Shown: positions 44,109 through 53,469, numbered from the stretch's first letter. The stretch: DNA of 64,000 bases from CAYYMH01 sp964472785 (GCA_964472785.1 CAYYMH010000008.1:53322-117321); one strand, 5' to 3'. Made by a program: numbers and translations. The notes: a model not told the origin generated them from the sequence alone.

Positions 44109-44663
44109 TCAATACTGAAAATTGATGTCAGCGTTTTTCAATTTTGGAAGTTCCTGATCCTTTGGTGAGAGGATCGGATTGCTGACCTTCCAGTCAATAT
44201 TAATATCCGGGTCATTCCAAATGATCCCCCGGTCACAGTCCGCATCGTAATCAGCGGTGACTTTGTATAAAATATCAGCCTGCTCACTCAAAACACAAAA
44301 ACCATGAGCAAATCCGGGTGGGATATAGAGCATTTTAGCGTTTTCAGCAGAGAGCTTTTCACCGATCCACTGCCCAAAGGTCGGCGATCCGGTGCGAATA
44401 TCCACTGCAACATCAAGTACTTCGCCTCTGATCACGCGGACAAGCTTCCCCTGGGCTTTGGGGGCTTTTTGAAAATGCAGTCCGCGCAGCACACCTTTTG
44501 TTGAAAAGGAATGATTGTCCTGAACAAAATGGGCATCAATCCCATTTTTTTTAAAAGCTGAAAATTTATAAGTTTCCAGAAAAAAACCGCGGTCGTCTTG
44601 GAAGACTTTCGGCTCAATCAGAATGACATCATTGATTTTCAATCTTTTGAATTGAAATGGCAT
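44109..44663 (-). CDS. rfbC: dTDP-4-dehydrorhamnose 3,5-epimerase
   Basis: The 184-residue cupin enzyme acts in dTDP-L-rhamnose synthesis. Family motifs are EPKVFQDDRGFFLETYK, RGLHFQ with catalytic H63, DVAVDIRTGSPTFGQW, YIPPGFAHGFCVLSE and Y133 in LYKVTADY. ATG 44663 is preferred to TTG 44672 because GGAGG lies 9 bases upstream of the ATG and directly abuts the TTG. The other rhamnose genes (rfbA, rfbB, rfbD) are not in the window, so it is a detached pathway member. Confidence 0.95.
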   Translation of the reverse strand: MPFQFKRLKINDVILIEPKVFQDDRGFFLETYKFSAFKKNGIDAHFVQDNHSFSTKGVLRGLHFQKAPKAQGKLVRVIRGEVLDVAVDIRTGSPTFGQWIGEKLSAENAKMLYIPPGFAHGFCVLSEQADILYKVTADYDADCDRGIIWNDPDINIDWKVSNPILSPKDQELPKLKNADINFQY

Positions 44664-44850
44664 CCGGTGCAACCTCCGATTTGTGCTGTCGATATTACTC
44701 TGCTGTTATTCGATTGAAAATGCTACCATATCATGATGGAATTTAGCAAATTACGCTCGTGTTGATTTTTAAGATAATGATTTATAATAATTAATGCAAC
44801 TTGTTTTATGAGATATTTCAACTTTTTATTATTTGTCAAATGATGAACCG

Positions 44851-45741
44851 CTAAATCAGCGCTCCGTCTTGCCAGCCCAGCTTAATCAGCTCAATCTTTT
44901 CCGGATCAGCAGTTCCCAAATGGTGGCGCGTATCTGCTAAAAAAATATGTTTTGGTGGCGGATTCAATGGTCGGTCTTCCTTGAAATATTCTTTTCTTTT
45001 TGCTGTCAAAATTCGGAGCCCAACCGAGTCCACTGCCACCGGATCAGTACCGACAATAATTCCCTGATAAGACCAGATATACTGAGGATTGAAATGGTGT
45101 GGACCTACGCCATGAAAAAGCGGAGTAAACATCACAAGCACATTCAATCGGGTTTTGCCTTCTGTTACAGGCAGCTTCCAAATTGAAGCTAAATCCGCAC
45201 AGGAATCATCATGATATTCATACGGTCGATCGACAAACATGATGTAATTTTTAATCAGCGAGCCAACGCCGCTCCAGTGATGGGTTCGCATCGGGCGGGC
45301 GTTGATCAACGCTGTGGCTTTTTTAAAAATATCATCGCGTAATAACCCACGATCCCGGATTCCAATATTCTTTTCTGAAACGCCTGCGCCCATCACGCGT
45401 TTTTTGATCGCCTGTTCCAACTGCTCGGTGGTCGGTAAATATCGCCAGACATTTGTTTTTATCCCGACGATATCATCCGGCTTGATAATTTTTTTCCAGG
45501 CTTTGGCGACATCATTTTCTGAAAACAGGGTTGTTACAGCTTCGTCGAGCATTTCCTGTAAAACCCCGGGTTTGGGCTGGTTCAGGTCAGTCAATAAATT
45601 TTTGTTGCGGATTAGGACGACCCGTGCCTTTTTCTCATTTTGTCCAAAAATTTTCTGAGAAAAATTTAAATAAAGTGTTCCCGCCGCGGCTGCCGCGGTT
45701 GAATTTTTGATGAATTCTCTTCTGGTTATTTCTTTCATCAT
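44851..45741 (-). CDS. Tat-exported DUF362 family protein
   Basis: The 296-residue protein begins with a twin-arginine-type leader (TRREFIKNSTAAAAAGTLYL). DUF362 features follow: DDIVGIKTNVW (about 90-100), and late GIIVGTDPVAVDSVGLRIL. It lacks the cysteine clusters of ferredoxin-fused members, so it is probably not an Fe-S protein by itself. The Tat leader suggests that it folds, perhaps with a cofactor, before export. It overlaps the upstream DUF6599-like gene by four bases (ATGA), so the two are co-translated and probably act together. Confidence 0.85.
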   Translation of the reverse strand: MMKEITRREFIKNSTAAAAAGTLYLNFSQKIFGQNEKKARVVLIRNKNLLTDLNQPKPGVLQEMLDEAVTTLFSENDVAKAWKKIIKPDDIVGIKTNVWRYLPTTEQLEQAIKKRVMGAGVSEKNIGIRDRGLLRDDIFKKATALINARPMRTHHWSGVGSLIKNYIMFVDRPYEYHDDSCADLASIWKLPVTEGKTRLNVLVMFTPLFHGVGPHHFNPQYIWSYQGIIVGTDPVAVDSVGLRILTAKRKEYFKEDRPLNPPPKHIFLADTRHHLGTADPEKIELIKLGWQDGALI

Positions 45742-46664
45742 TTACCCCTTTTTGGATGCCATTTGTCAATATTTTTAATGGTATCGTTGATTAATGATTC
45801 AAGCTGATTTCGAGTTGGTGCATTGATCCCCAGGATTAAATATTCGTTTTTTAATTTTAATCCAACCCATTTTTCGTTACTGTGTTGAACAAAATTGTGC
45901 TGTGAAAGTTCTGGTAAATAATTTTTAACAAAGTTCAATTTTGCTTGGTGGACTTTATTGCTGTTTGGATATTGAATTAACAATAAAAAATATCGATTCA
46001 TCGAATTACCATATTTGGCAAGCACGGCTTCTGTATCATCATTGATGTGAAGAATATTTTTATTTGAAATGAAGTAGTAACTGTTGAGCCAAATATAATG
46101 ACGGAAATAGCGGATGCTTTCCTCCACCAATGAGTCTTGCGGAATGAGTTTCAAAATATTTGGCACAGGTCCTTTTTTATCTATGGCTTGATCAATAATA
46201 CGAGCTAATTTAAAAACAGCACGCTTCGATTCTTCAGTCTCAGGGCTTGCCAGTATCGAAACATAATAGCGATCTTTCCAGAACAACAACAGTCCGGCGG
46301 TGTACTGAGAGCCTTGCCCAAAGGTCGAGTCGATCTGTTCCCTGGAATGGGAAAAAACACCAAAGGCATTGGCTGAGTTTGCCATATCAAAGATGTCAAT
46401 AATTATGTCCGGTTGTTCCGGTGCTGAATAGATTCTGCTAACGCCCTTTTGGAATTTGTACGAAAGGAAAAGCTCGGCACCCCCGTTAATATATTCATAA
46501 AGATTGTTCTCGTTATAAACCTGATCTTCACCTTCGATCTTCCAGCCGTTTAATTTTTGGGGAAGCATGTCAATTAAGTGGTTTTTTTCATGACTCATTT
46601 CAGTTGTTCCTTTTGAAATGGTGATTAGGACAAAAAATAATATAAAGTGAAAATAAATTTTCAT
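45738..46664 (-). CDS. Secreted DUF6599-like protein
   Basis: The 308-residue product has a signal peptide (about 1-20). Its body matches what I know as DUF6599: LNGWKIEGEDQVYNENNLYE, YINGGAELFLSYKF, DIFDMANSANAFGVFSHSRE and AGLLLFWKDRYYVSILAS. Function is unknown. It overlaps the Tat-exported DUF362 gene by ATGA, a pairing that suggests a shared envelope process. Confidence 0.75.
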   Translation of the reverse strand: MKIYFHFILFFVLITISKGTTEMSHEKNHLIDMLPQKLNGWKIEGEDQVYNENNLYEYINGGAELFLSYKFQKGVSRIYSAPEQPDIIIDIFDMANSANAFGVFSHSREQIDSTFGQGSQYTAGLLLFWKDRYYVSILASPETEESKRAVFKLARIIDQAIDKKGPVPNILKLIPQDSLVEESIRYFRHYIWLNSYYFISNKNILHINDDTEAVLAKYGNSMNRYFLLLIQYPNSNKVHQAKLNFVKNYLPELSQHNFVQHSNEKWVGLKLKNEYLILGINAPTRNQLESLINDTIKNIDKWHPKRGK

Positions 46665-46693
46665 GTAATATCCTCTAAAAAATGCACGTTTAT

Positions 46694-46894
46694 CTATTTT
46701 CGGAACAATCGGAAAAGCAGAGTCAGGATAATGCTGATCAGAATCATCGTCGTAATCGGAATATAAATTTTTATGCTTGGTTTATTGATCACAATATCTC
46801 CGGGTAGCCTCCCTAATGGAATTTTGCTCAAGTAAGGCCAGAGTAAACCGACAAGAATGATGATAATCCCAATGATTATGAGAATTTTCTGCAT
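46694..46894 (-). CDS. DUF2905 family small membrane protein
   Basis: A 66-residue protein with two hydrophobic helices separated by the family core PYLSKIPLGRLPGDIVINKP, which is diagnostic for DUF2905. Function is unknown. It is upstream of the DUF6599-like gene on the same strand (29 bases apart) and could be in the same transcript. Confidence 0.87.
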   Translation of the reverse strand: MQKILIIIGIIIILVGLLWPYLSKIPLGRLPGDIVINKPSIKIYIPITTMILISIILTLLFRLFRK

Positions 46895-47047
46895 GGTGAT
46901 GTTCCGAATTTTAGTATATTTTAATTTAACAAATTATTGGGTGGGATGCAATGATGTTTTTTGGAAAATTACCAGAATTCTGTGGGAATTTTTAAAACTG
47001 AAATTATCGATGGAGGCTAAGTTATAATATATTTTATAAGTTCGTTG

Positions 47048-47365
47048 CTATGTTTGGAGATGCTTTGCATCATCGATAAAGTAAATATCAAGAATTTTTT
47101 TGATACGTTTGGCTTCTTCACTTCTTTTTTTCTGATAGTTAGCATACCAAATCAAAAAAACTGCTCCAAGCGCGGATGTGAAAAATGAGCCGATAAGATT
47201 CACTTCATAGGAAGCTTTAAAAAGATAGAAAAGAACTCCCCCTAAAAGAGCACCAGTGACACCTAAAATGAGATCACAATAAATTCCGAATTTGTGGCAT
47301 TGGAAGAGTCTATCCGAATGCCGGGCTACTAAAATGCCGATGATTGTGAAAATTAACCATTCCAT
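47048..47365 (-). CDS. GlsB/YeaQ/YmgE-like (transglycosylase-associated) small membrane protein
   Basis: The 105-residue protein has three hydrophobic helices. Glycine-rich segments IIGILVARHSDRL and LILGVTGALLGGVLFYLF, then GSFFTSALGAVFLIWYANY, give the layout of the GlsB/YeaQ family. A charged tail of about 25 residues follows. The family is linked to stress responses, without a defined activity. The match is moderate because the usual GWIASKI-type motif is degenerate. Confidence 0.7.
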   Translation of the reverse strand: MEWLIFTIIGILVARHSDRLFQCHKFGIYCDLILGVTGALLGGVLFYLFKASYEVNLIGSFFTSALGAVFLIWYANYQKKRSEEAKRIKKILDIYFIDDAKHLQT

Positions 47366-47452
47366 AACATCATAGTCCTACATTAATTTGAAAATAAAAT
47401 TATCTTTCGTTCCTGAAAAAAATTTTATTAACTGAATCAAAATAAGAGATTT

Positions 47453-47524
47453 GGAGTGGTGAGTAGATAATCACCACTCCAAATATAAAATGTGTTATGG
47501 CACCCCTTCACTCTGTCATAACAC
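47453..47524 (-). terminator. Two successive hairpins downstream of the DUF3859 gene
   Basis: Hairpin one: GGAGTGGTGA/TCACCACTCC (47453-47480), 10 perfect base pairs. Hairpin two: GTGTTATG/CATAACAC (47492-47524), followed on the minus strand by ATTTTATATTT. They lie in the roughly 330-base space between two minus-strand genes and probably end the transcript of the lipoprotein/DUF3859 pair. Nothing else is seen in 47366-47698. Confidence 0.55.
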
Positions 47525-47698
47525 GGTATTATTCTCGTAATTTGAAAGTTAAGTCAATTCAAATAAATTTTTCAGACGAACAAATAATAAATTTTGAAAT
47601 CGTTGCCATTTCGAGGAAGAAAGCCTAATACAAAGACATGATTGATAATAAATCTAAAAATTCTATCTATAAAATTCCAAAATTATTTCAGCAGGGTA

Positions 47699-48190
47699 TT
47701 ACTTAATCACAGTGAATTTTTTCTCTATTAATTTTTCATCGTTATGAAATATTTGGAAAACCCAATCTCCGGGAACACATTCCCAGTCTGCTTCAAAAGC
47801 ATACCCCTTATATGTGGGTTGCCCAAACTTCACTTTTCCGGGGTATTGTTCTTCGTAAATTTTGGCCTCTTTTTTTGGATTTTTCAATCCAGGCAGTTTA
47901 TTGACAAAGGTAATATTCACAGATTCATCCTCTGATTTCCCCTCAAGTTTAAACCAAAATCCAAACTGGGTATTTACTTTTGCAGGTATCGTATCGGTTT
48001 TGGTCACTAGCTGAATTTTATCGATGATTGTCCAACTGCCATCCGCTGTATCCTCCGCATCTAATTTTTTCTGTGGAACGGCTTCATAAATGCCATACTC
48101 TAAAATTTCTGCTTTTTCAATTTCAACCTGAGCACATAATGAAATGGTAATAGAAAAAAGAAAAACCGGAATTATTTTCATTATTTTCAT
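47699..48190 (-). CDS. Secreted DUF3859-like protein
   Basis: The 163-residue product has a signal peptide (about 1-20, IIPVFLFSITISLCAQ). The mature beta-sandwich has EILEYGIYEA, QFGFWFKLEG and GYAFEADWECVPGDWVFQIF, which fit DUF3859. ATG 48190 has GAGG 6 bases upstream; the earlier in-frame start lies inside the preceding gene. It follows the TolB-like lipoprotein by 34 bases. Role unknown. Confidence 0.75.
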   Translation of the reverse strand: MKIMKIIPVFLFSITISLCAQVEIEKAEILEYGIYEAVPQKKLDAEDTADGSWTIIDKIQLVTKTDTIPAKVNTQFGFWFKLEGKSEDESVNITFVNKLPGLKNPKKEAKIYEEQYPGKVKFGQPTYKGYAFEADWECVPGDWVFQIFHNDEKLIEKKFTVIK

Positions 48191-48224
48191 TTTTGACCTC
48201 AAAAATTGATTTTCGTTAATATTG

Positions 48225-49721
48225 TTATTTCCAATCGGGCATGGTGCCATTTGAAATAAATAAACTCCGATTTGATCCATCAGCATCCATTACCCAAATA
48301 TCAGGCTGTCCGACACCGTCGTTTGGTGTGTTCACAAATATGATTTCATTTCCTCCCGGGGACCATCGAGGAAACAGATCATTTGTGCCAGCAGGTTTGT
48401 TTTTAGAGATATCCTGTGCTTTGGTGCTGTCAATATCCATAATGAATATTCTTGAATCAATTTGTCTACCGCTCATCACCTCATGACCGGAAACATCCCA
48501 TGTAAATGCAATTTTATGGCCATCCGGTGAAAAGGCGGGAGCCATGATAACCCCTGCCGAATCACCGACTAATATTTTCATGTTTTCACCATCCGAATCC
48601 ATGAGGTATATTTCTGATTCAAAGATATCATCTCCGATAGTTAGTGCTACAATTCTATCACCAAGTGGCGACCAAATGCACTCGCGGAAATGACGATTCA
48701 CAGGTGCCTGGGCGATTTGAGTCAAATTCGAACCATCATCATCGATTTTGTAAAGCTTTTCGTAATGGCCGTATAATAAATGATGACCATCATGTGACCA
48801 GCAAAAGCCAACCCCATTGTTATGGTAACTATCGATAGGCAGATTGGTGATTTGTTGAATATTTGAACCGTCCATTTGCATAGTGAATATGTGATAATCA
48901 ACAGCTCGATTGGAAACAAATGCAATTTTGTTTCTATTCGGATTTAAACGTGCCCACCAGTCCCTACCTATATCATCTGTGAGTTGCAGAAGCGAGCTGC
49001 CACTGTCTGAAGCAGAATAAATATTGTAATTACCCTCCTGTGGGGAAGCGAAAACGATTCTATTATTGGGGAGGCTAATGGTTGTAAACGACCAGACAGG
49101 ACCATACCTTATTAGATCCTCACTGTCTTTAACGACGATTTGCCAGAAATAAAGTGTATTATAATCTAGATTTTCCAGAGTGTATGTTGTATCTTTCTGG
49201 CTGTAGGTGACCTGAGTAAATTCGGAGTTCGAGCTACCAAAATATACATCGTAATTTAATGTGTTATTCGAATTTGGGTCACTTGCAGACCATGCTAATG
49301 TTAATTCGATGGGCTGATTTGTTGCTCCATTTTCAGGAGTCGGGTTATCAGGTGGGTTGGGCGCATCATTTGGCGTTTCTTCTTTTTCCATTACAATGTT
49401 GGCGATTGTTGTCTGGTTTTTTTTCACTAGAATACTCACGCTTTCCGTTTCATATCCGGCTTTTGAAGCTCGAACCGAATACGTTCCCACATCCACATCC
49501 TCTAAAGTAAATTCTCCTTGTGCGTTTGTTAAAAGGGCGCTTGTTCCGGGGGTTGTTGTGATACTTACGGATGGAATTCCGACCATTGTTTCAGACTCAA
49601 CGACTGTTCCATCAATTGTTCCAGTTTTGTTTGATGAAACCGGATCATCTGCACACTGGATAAGAAGGATGGCCAATGCAACAGTTAATGAACAGATTAA
49701 TGCTTGAAAATTTTTGAACAT
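48225..49721 (-). CDS. Lipoprotein with carboxypeptidase-regulatory, Fn3 and TolB-like PD40 propeller domains
   Basis: The 498-residue protein has a lipobox (LLIQC, Cys23). A carboxypeptidase-regulatory-like domain follows (about 34-110, TIDGTVVESETMVGIPSVSI), then an Fn3-like domain (about 120-215, with LAWSASDPNSNN and YFWQIVVKDSE) and a TolB/WD40-like propeller (about 220-498) with repeats such as DGHKIAFTWDVSG and SPGGNEIIFVNTP. ATG 49721 is preceded by GAGGAG. It is probably an envelope binding protein. It is separated from the curli block by about 150 bases on the same strand. Confidence 0.83.
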   Translation of the reverse strand: MFKNFQALICSLTVALAILLIQCADDPVSSNKTGTIDGTVVESETMVGIPSVSITTTPGTSALLTNAQGEFTLEDVDVGTYSVRASKAGYETESVSILVKKNQTTIANIVMEKEETPNDAPNPPDNPTPENGATNQPIELTLAWSASDPNSNNTLNYDVYFGSSNSEFTQVTYSQKDTTYTLENLDYNTLYFWQIVVKDSEDLIRYGPVWSFTTISLPNNRIVFASPQEGNYNIYSASDSGSSLLQLTDDIGRDWWARLNPNRNKIAFVSNRAVDYHIFTMQMDGSNIQQITNLPIDSYHNNGVGFCWSHDGHHLLYGHYEKLYKIDDDGSNLTQIAQAPVNRHFRECIWSPLGDRIVALTIGDDIFESEIYLMDSDGENMKILVGDSAGVIMAPAFSPDGHKIAFTWDVSGHEVMSGRQIDSRIFIMDIDSTKAQDISKNKPAGTNDLFPRWSPGGNEIIFVNTPNDGVGQPDIWVMDADGSNRSLFISNGTMPDWK

Positions 49722-49871
49722 CACTTTCTCCTCATCATTTTCAATACAAAAGTAACCAAAGCGCTTGTATATAGTAATAATTTTTTTCCAAAAAATCAAC
49801 AAATTTTGCGCTCTTTATGTCTTAAAAAAATAATAATTTTGTAAAAACTATGTTCCAAAATTGTAACGAAA

Positions 49872-51020
49872 TCATGGATTTTGATAAATAGAATTTAAGA
49901 TATCTTTGTTTGAAATTATCAGTTCAATTCTGCGGTTTTCTTCTCTGCCTTCTGGGGTACCCATATTTGAGATCGGCTGATAATTTGAAAATGCAGCGAC
50001 CATTAGTTTATTTCCATCATAACCGAATACTTTATTTAACACCCTGGCAACGACTGCGGACCTGAAAGCAGAAAGTTCCCAGTTACTATGATATCTGTTG
50101 CTCAAGCTGCTTCCAATCGGCTGATTGTCACTATGTCCACATATTGTGATAATTTTATCGTAACCCTGATTTTTATTAATAGTTGTAACAATCTCTTTTA
50201 AAATTTGAGCCGATTTCAACTTTAATTTGACGCTACCTGAACTAAAGGCAATTTGTCCTGATATTGTAATAAATATTTTATCTTTTGATAATTTGACTGA
50301 AATGAGTTTTTCATGTATCTCTTCGTGCAAATTATTTATAAGTTCTTGATAGATATTATTAATTTCTGAAAGCATCTTTTCCGTATAGGGAGTCGCCATT
50401 TCGTTATCGCGTTTTCGCTGTTCAGCGATTTTATCCAAAAGCATAGAAATTTTAAGATCTTTTTGCTGACTCTCTTCCTCCAACCTTCTTATAATTTTTT
50501 TCAATTCAATAATGTCGTCCGCTTTGTGGTTCGATACGACATCTATATTCTCTGGCAGCATTTGTGTTGTCGGCTGTGCGATTGGGGAGTCATTAAGTTG
50601 AGATGTTGTTTCCGATTCTCGTTCGTTGAATCCAATCTGCTGGGATTGGCTTGATTTTTCGAAATTGGTAATTTTGATATCTTTTAAAACAAGTTGTTTC
50701 GCTCTAAAGGTTATTTTGCCTGTGCGGGAAGGCTCTTCACCATCTGGAATAAAAAAACATGCAGTCAGCTTTTTTAGCTCATTAGGTGCTAAATTAAATT
50801 CATCTGGGTACACGAACATCCATGAAGTGTCTACATCAATCGTTATATAAATATTTCTAAACTCTAAGTTGCTTACATCAATATAGCCAGTTGTTAGATT
50901 GCCGGATTTTACTTTCAATAATATGGTATCCGGAGTTACTGATATCTGTGCATTTAACTGCTCAGATGCACTAATCAGAATTGATACGATCAGAAAAATT
51001 TTTATAAGATATTTAATCAT
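49872..51020 (-). CDS. OmpA/MotB-type peptidoglycan-binding protein at the end of the curli locus
   Basis: The 382-residue protein has a signal peptide (1-24), an Ig-like domain (about 27-120, with SVTPDTILLKVKSGN and TGKITFRAKQL), a coiled coil (about 165-215) and a C-terminal OmpA domain (about 245-375). In that domain TICGHSDNQPIG and NWELSAFRSAVVARVLNKVF carry the expected Asp and Arg of peptidoglycan-binding members. It could anchor the curli apparatus or fibres to the cell wall; that is inferred from position. It starts 37 bases after the 116-residue gene and is the last gene of the curlin block. Confidence 0.85.
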   Translation of the reverse strand: MIKYLIKIFLIVSILISASEQLNAQISVTPDTILLKVKSGNLTTGYIDVSNLEFRNIYITIDVDTSWMFVYPDEFNLAPNELKKLTACFFIPDGEEPSRTGKITFRAKQLVLKDIKITNFEKSSQSQQIGFNERESETTSQLNDSPIAQPTTQMLPENIDVVSNHKADDIIELKKIIRRLEEESQQKDLKISMLLDKIAEQRKRDNEMATPYTEKMLSEINNIYQELINNLHEEIHEKLISVKLSKDKIFITISGQIAFSSGSVKLKLKSAQILKEIVTTINKNQGYDKIITICGHSDNQPIGSSLSNRYHSNWELSAFRSAVVARVLNKVFGYDGNKLMVAAFSNYQPISNMGTPEGREENRRIELIISNKDILNSIYQNP

Positions 51021-51057
51021 CTCTGCATGTATTCGTGTGAGTTTTCAATGACGGTAT

Positions 51058-51408
51058 TTAATTTTGTGAGTTCAATGTAACGATACGCCAAGCTCCAGAG
51101 TCTGTTTTCAGAATCCAGACTCCAGTATCAAGTTGAAGCAAAAACACCCTGTTACTGCAGCCCTTTTCTCCGGTGTTGGTTTCGTAGCAAAAATATATCT
51201 GATATTGATTGTAAGCCTGTTGAAAGTGTTTACCAATTAGATTTGCAGAAGATAATGATTTGTCAAGCATCAGAATATTCTGAATTATTAAATCATTTGA
51301 AGGCAATGACCCCTGGTAATTTTCAACAGAAGAATAACCATTTAAAAAAAAAGTCATAAAAGAAAGAGTTATAAGAATGGTGAAAACTGTTTTGTTAAAT
51401 ATTTTCAT
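51058..51408 (-). CDS. Secreted protein of unknown function in the curli locus
   Basis: A 116-residue product with a signal peptide (about 1-26) and two cysteines in FCYETNTGEKGCSNRVFLLQ, followed by TGVWILKTDSGAWRI. No curlin repeat and no family recognised. ATG 51408 has GAGG 6 bases upstream. It lies between a 481-residue curlin-repeat protein (25 bases upstream) and the OmpA-like gene, all on the minus strand, so it is likely to be part of curli biogenesis or regulation (inference). Small CsgH- or CsgI-like accessory proteins would be a comparison worth making. Confidence 0.7.
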   Translation of the reverse strand: MKIFNKTVFTILITLSFMTFFLNGYSSVENYQGSLPSNDLIIQNILMLDKSLSSANLIGKHFQQAYNQYQIYFCYETNTGEKGCSNRVFLLQLDTGVWILKTDSGAWRIVTLNSQN

Positions 51409-51433
51409 GTTCATCCTCAAGAAACTTATAAAT

Positions 51434-52879
51434 TCATAAACTTGTTTGGTTAATCGTTACAGAATTATTATCCCCCTGTTGCTCAATTATAGCTCGATTA
51501 GAGTGCCCTTCTTGAATTTGATTGGCTGTGTTTCCATCCCCTTTTTGTTGAATAAATGCATAATGTGAGGTACCATTTTGTCTTTGCGTCGCAATGTTGC
51601 TATCTCCCAGTTGATTTGTTTGAGCAAAATGGTTGGTACCATGCTGGTCTTGGGTGGTACTATTTAAATTGCCAATCTGATCTACTGAAGCTATATGAGC
51701 AAAAATTCGTAAAGTTGCTATGTAGCTGTCAAAGCAAACGGTTAAATTATTTTCACCAGTTTGTGTTTGGGAAGCAACGTTATTATCTCCTTGTTGTGAA
51801 ATATGAGCATTGTGACTGAAGTTACGAATAATATCAATTTGATCCTGACCGTTTTGACTCCAATATGCTTCATTATAATTTACAGATAAATTTAACTCAT
51901 TGAATCCTTTTTGAACCTGTGATGCGTTATTATCTCTACCTTCTTGAAGAATAAATGCAACATGACCGAAGCCCACAATGTTTATTGCGCCATTGAATGT
52001 TTGTTCATTATTCGCTATATCAGGTTCTGAAAACGTGGCGTAAATATTCTCCAGCCCTTGCTGTGTTTGGACGATTGTGTTCCTTTCGCCTACCTGTCTG
52101 ACTTCTGCAGCGTGTCCGAAGTTTCTAATGTGAACATCTGCAGATTCAATATTATTTAATAACGATAAATGAGTGATTCCTGACTGATGTTGTTCGGTGA
52201 TATTATTATTGCCTGTTTGGTCGCTTTTTGAACTATGTTGTATCCCTTCGAATAGAGGGGTCCTCCGATTGTTTTTCAGAAGTAAAGAATTCGGACAAAT
52301 TTGACTTAAGCCCATTTGAATCTGCTCAGCAATATTATCATTGCCATCTTGAATTATGTTTGCAATGCTGCCATTCTCGCTCGTCTGTTCCTGGTTGGCA
52401 GAATTGCGATGTCCTGATTGATTTGCGATTGAATTTTTACTGCGATAAATCTGTTTTTGATTTGCTGTATTATTACCTCCGTTTTGAATGATTTGAAGGT
52501 AATTCTCAGCGCCTTGATAATCCAGCTCCGATAAACCCTGAATTTGCTGAGCCGAATTATTTCCATCGCCGATTTGTTCGATATACGACTCTTGTGCTTC
52601 TCCTGAATTATTGTGTATTTGTTTCAGGGTTGCTGAATTAAATGGAGAGTGTTGTTTTATGGTAGATGTATTCAACGGTCCCTCCGTCTCTTGCTTTATA
52701 GTTGCGTTATTCCCCCAATCCGTTTGATCCAAATTAAGGATATTGTTGGGACCGACTTGTTCGACAATACTATTATTTGCCGGATAAGGATCCTGAGCAT
52801 AAACACCGACAGATGCATTAAATAACAAAACAATGATGAACAATCCCAAAAATCGCCTCGTTTTCTGCTGCACTTTCAT
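51434..52879 (-). CDS. Long curlin-repeat protein (CsgA/CsgB-like), 481 residues
   Basis: After a signal peptide (about 1-28) the whole protein is built from degenerate curlin repeats of the Q-x-G-x-x-N-x-A-x-x-x-Q type, for example QQGDNNVASQTQTGENN and QKGDGNTANQIQEGHSN. I count well over a dozen, many separated by 20-25-residue inserts. E. coli CsgA has five repeats in 151 residues, so this subunit is about three times longer. It should form cross-beta amyloid outside the cell. Its signal peptide differs from the three paralogues upstream, so it is an independent lineage. It heads an operon with the 116-residue protein and the OmpA-like gene. Confidence 0.88.
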   Translation of the reverse strand: MKVQQKTRRFLGLFIIVLLFNASVGVYAQDPYPANNSIVEQVGPNNILNLDQTDWGNNATIKQETEGPLNTSTIKQHSPFNSATLKQIHNNSGEAQESYIEQIGDGNNSAQQIQGLSELDYQGAENYLQIIQNGGNNTANQKQIYRSKNSIANQSGHRNSANQEQTSENGSIANIIQDGNDNIAEQIQMGLSQICPNSLLLKNNRRTPLFEGIQHSSKSDQTGNNNITEQHQSGITHLSLLNNIESADVHIRNFGHAAEVRQVGERNTIVQTQQGLENIYATFSEPDIANNEQTFNGAINIVGFGHVAFILQEGRDNNASQVQKGFNELNLSVNYNEAYWSQNGQDQIDIIRNFSHNAHISQQGDNNVASQTQTGENNLTVCFDSYIATLRIFAHIASVDQIGNLNSTTQDQHGTNHFAQTNQLGDSNIATQRQNGTSHYAFIQQKGDGNTANQIQEGHSNRAIIEQQGDNNSVTINQTSL

Positions 52880-52968
52880 GACTCCTAATAGTTGTCTGAC
52901 AGAGTTGAATTAATTTTAAACAAACAGTTGCGCTGTTAAATGTGAAAATCCAATGATCCCGGACAGAT

Positions 52969-53469
52969 TTATTTTGTCTGGGTAACAATAAGCGGTATTG
53001 GCACTGGCCCGCTTTGAATGACAGAAAATGAACAACCATCGCCAAATTGTGCCACCGAAGCCACTTTGTTTAATCCAAATTGCTTCACTTCGGCGAAATG
53101 ATTGATACCAAACTGACGGATATAATTACGGCTCTGTTGAGAATTCTCCTGCTCAGCTATTGCCGTATTATAATTTCCAAACTGCGTGATATAAGAGCCA
53201 TAGCTTTTTAGTTGATGATATTGTAGATATTCAGACGGAACGTAAACGTTTGCATTGTTTATCTCCAATAATGTAACGCTAAATTGAGCCGGACTGAAGC
53301 CACCATTATTTGAGTTTATTTGCTTCACAGTGGCCTGGTTCTCCTCACCGACCTGCTCAATGTAAGCTTCATTATTTTGTGCAAAACAGATAAAATTAAA
53401 CAAAAATATTGATGTGAAAAACAAAAACATCATCAACAAAAATTTAGATGAAATGTTTTTTATTATCAT
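52969..53469 (-). CDS. Short curlin-repeat protein, possible CsgB-like nucleator
   Basis: The 166-residue protein has a signal peptide (about 1-30) and about five curlin-like units (AYIEQVGEENQATVKQ, SYITQFGNYNTAIAEQ, NYIRQFGINHFAEVKQ, then QFGLNKVASVAQFGD). The central stretch about 60-85 is non-repetitive. The hydrophobic C-terminal tail (IQSGPVPIPLIVTQTK) departs from the repeat pattern, as CsgB repeats do near their end. Size and tail make it the best CsgB nucleator candidate, but no sequence feature proves it. It lies between the three tandem curlins and the 481-residue curlin. Confidence 0.78.
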   Translation of the reverse strand: MIIKNISSKFLLMMFLFFTSIFLFNFICFAQNNEAYIEQVGEENQATVKQINSNNGGFSPAQFSVTLLEINNANVYVPSEYLQYHQLKSYGSYITQFGNYNTAIAEQENSQQSRNYIRQFGINHFAEVKQFGLNKVASVAQFGDGCSFSVIQSGPVPIPLIVTQTK

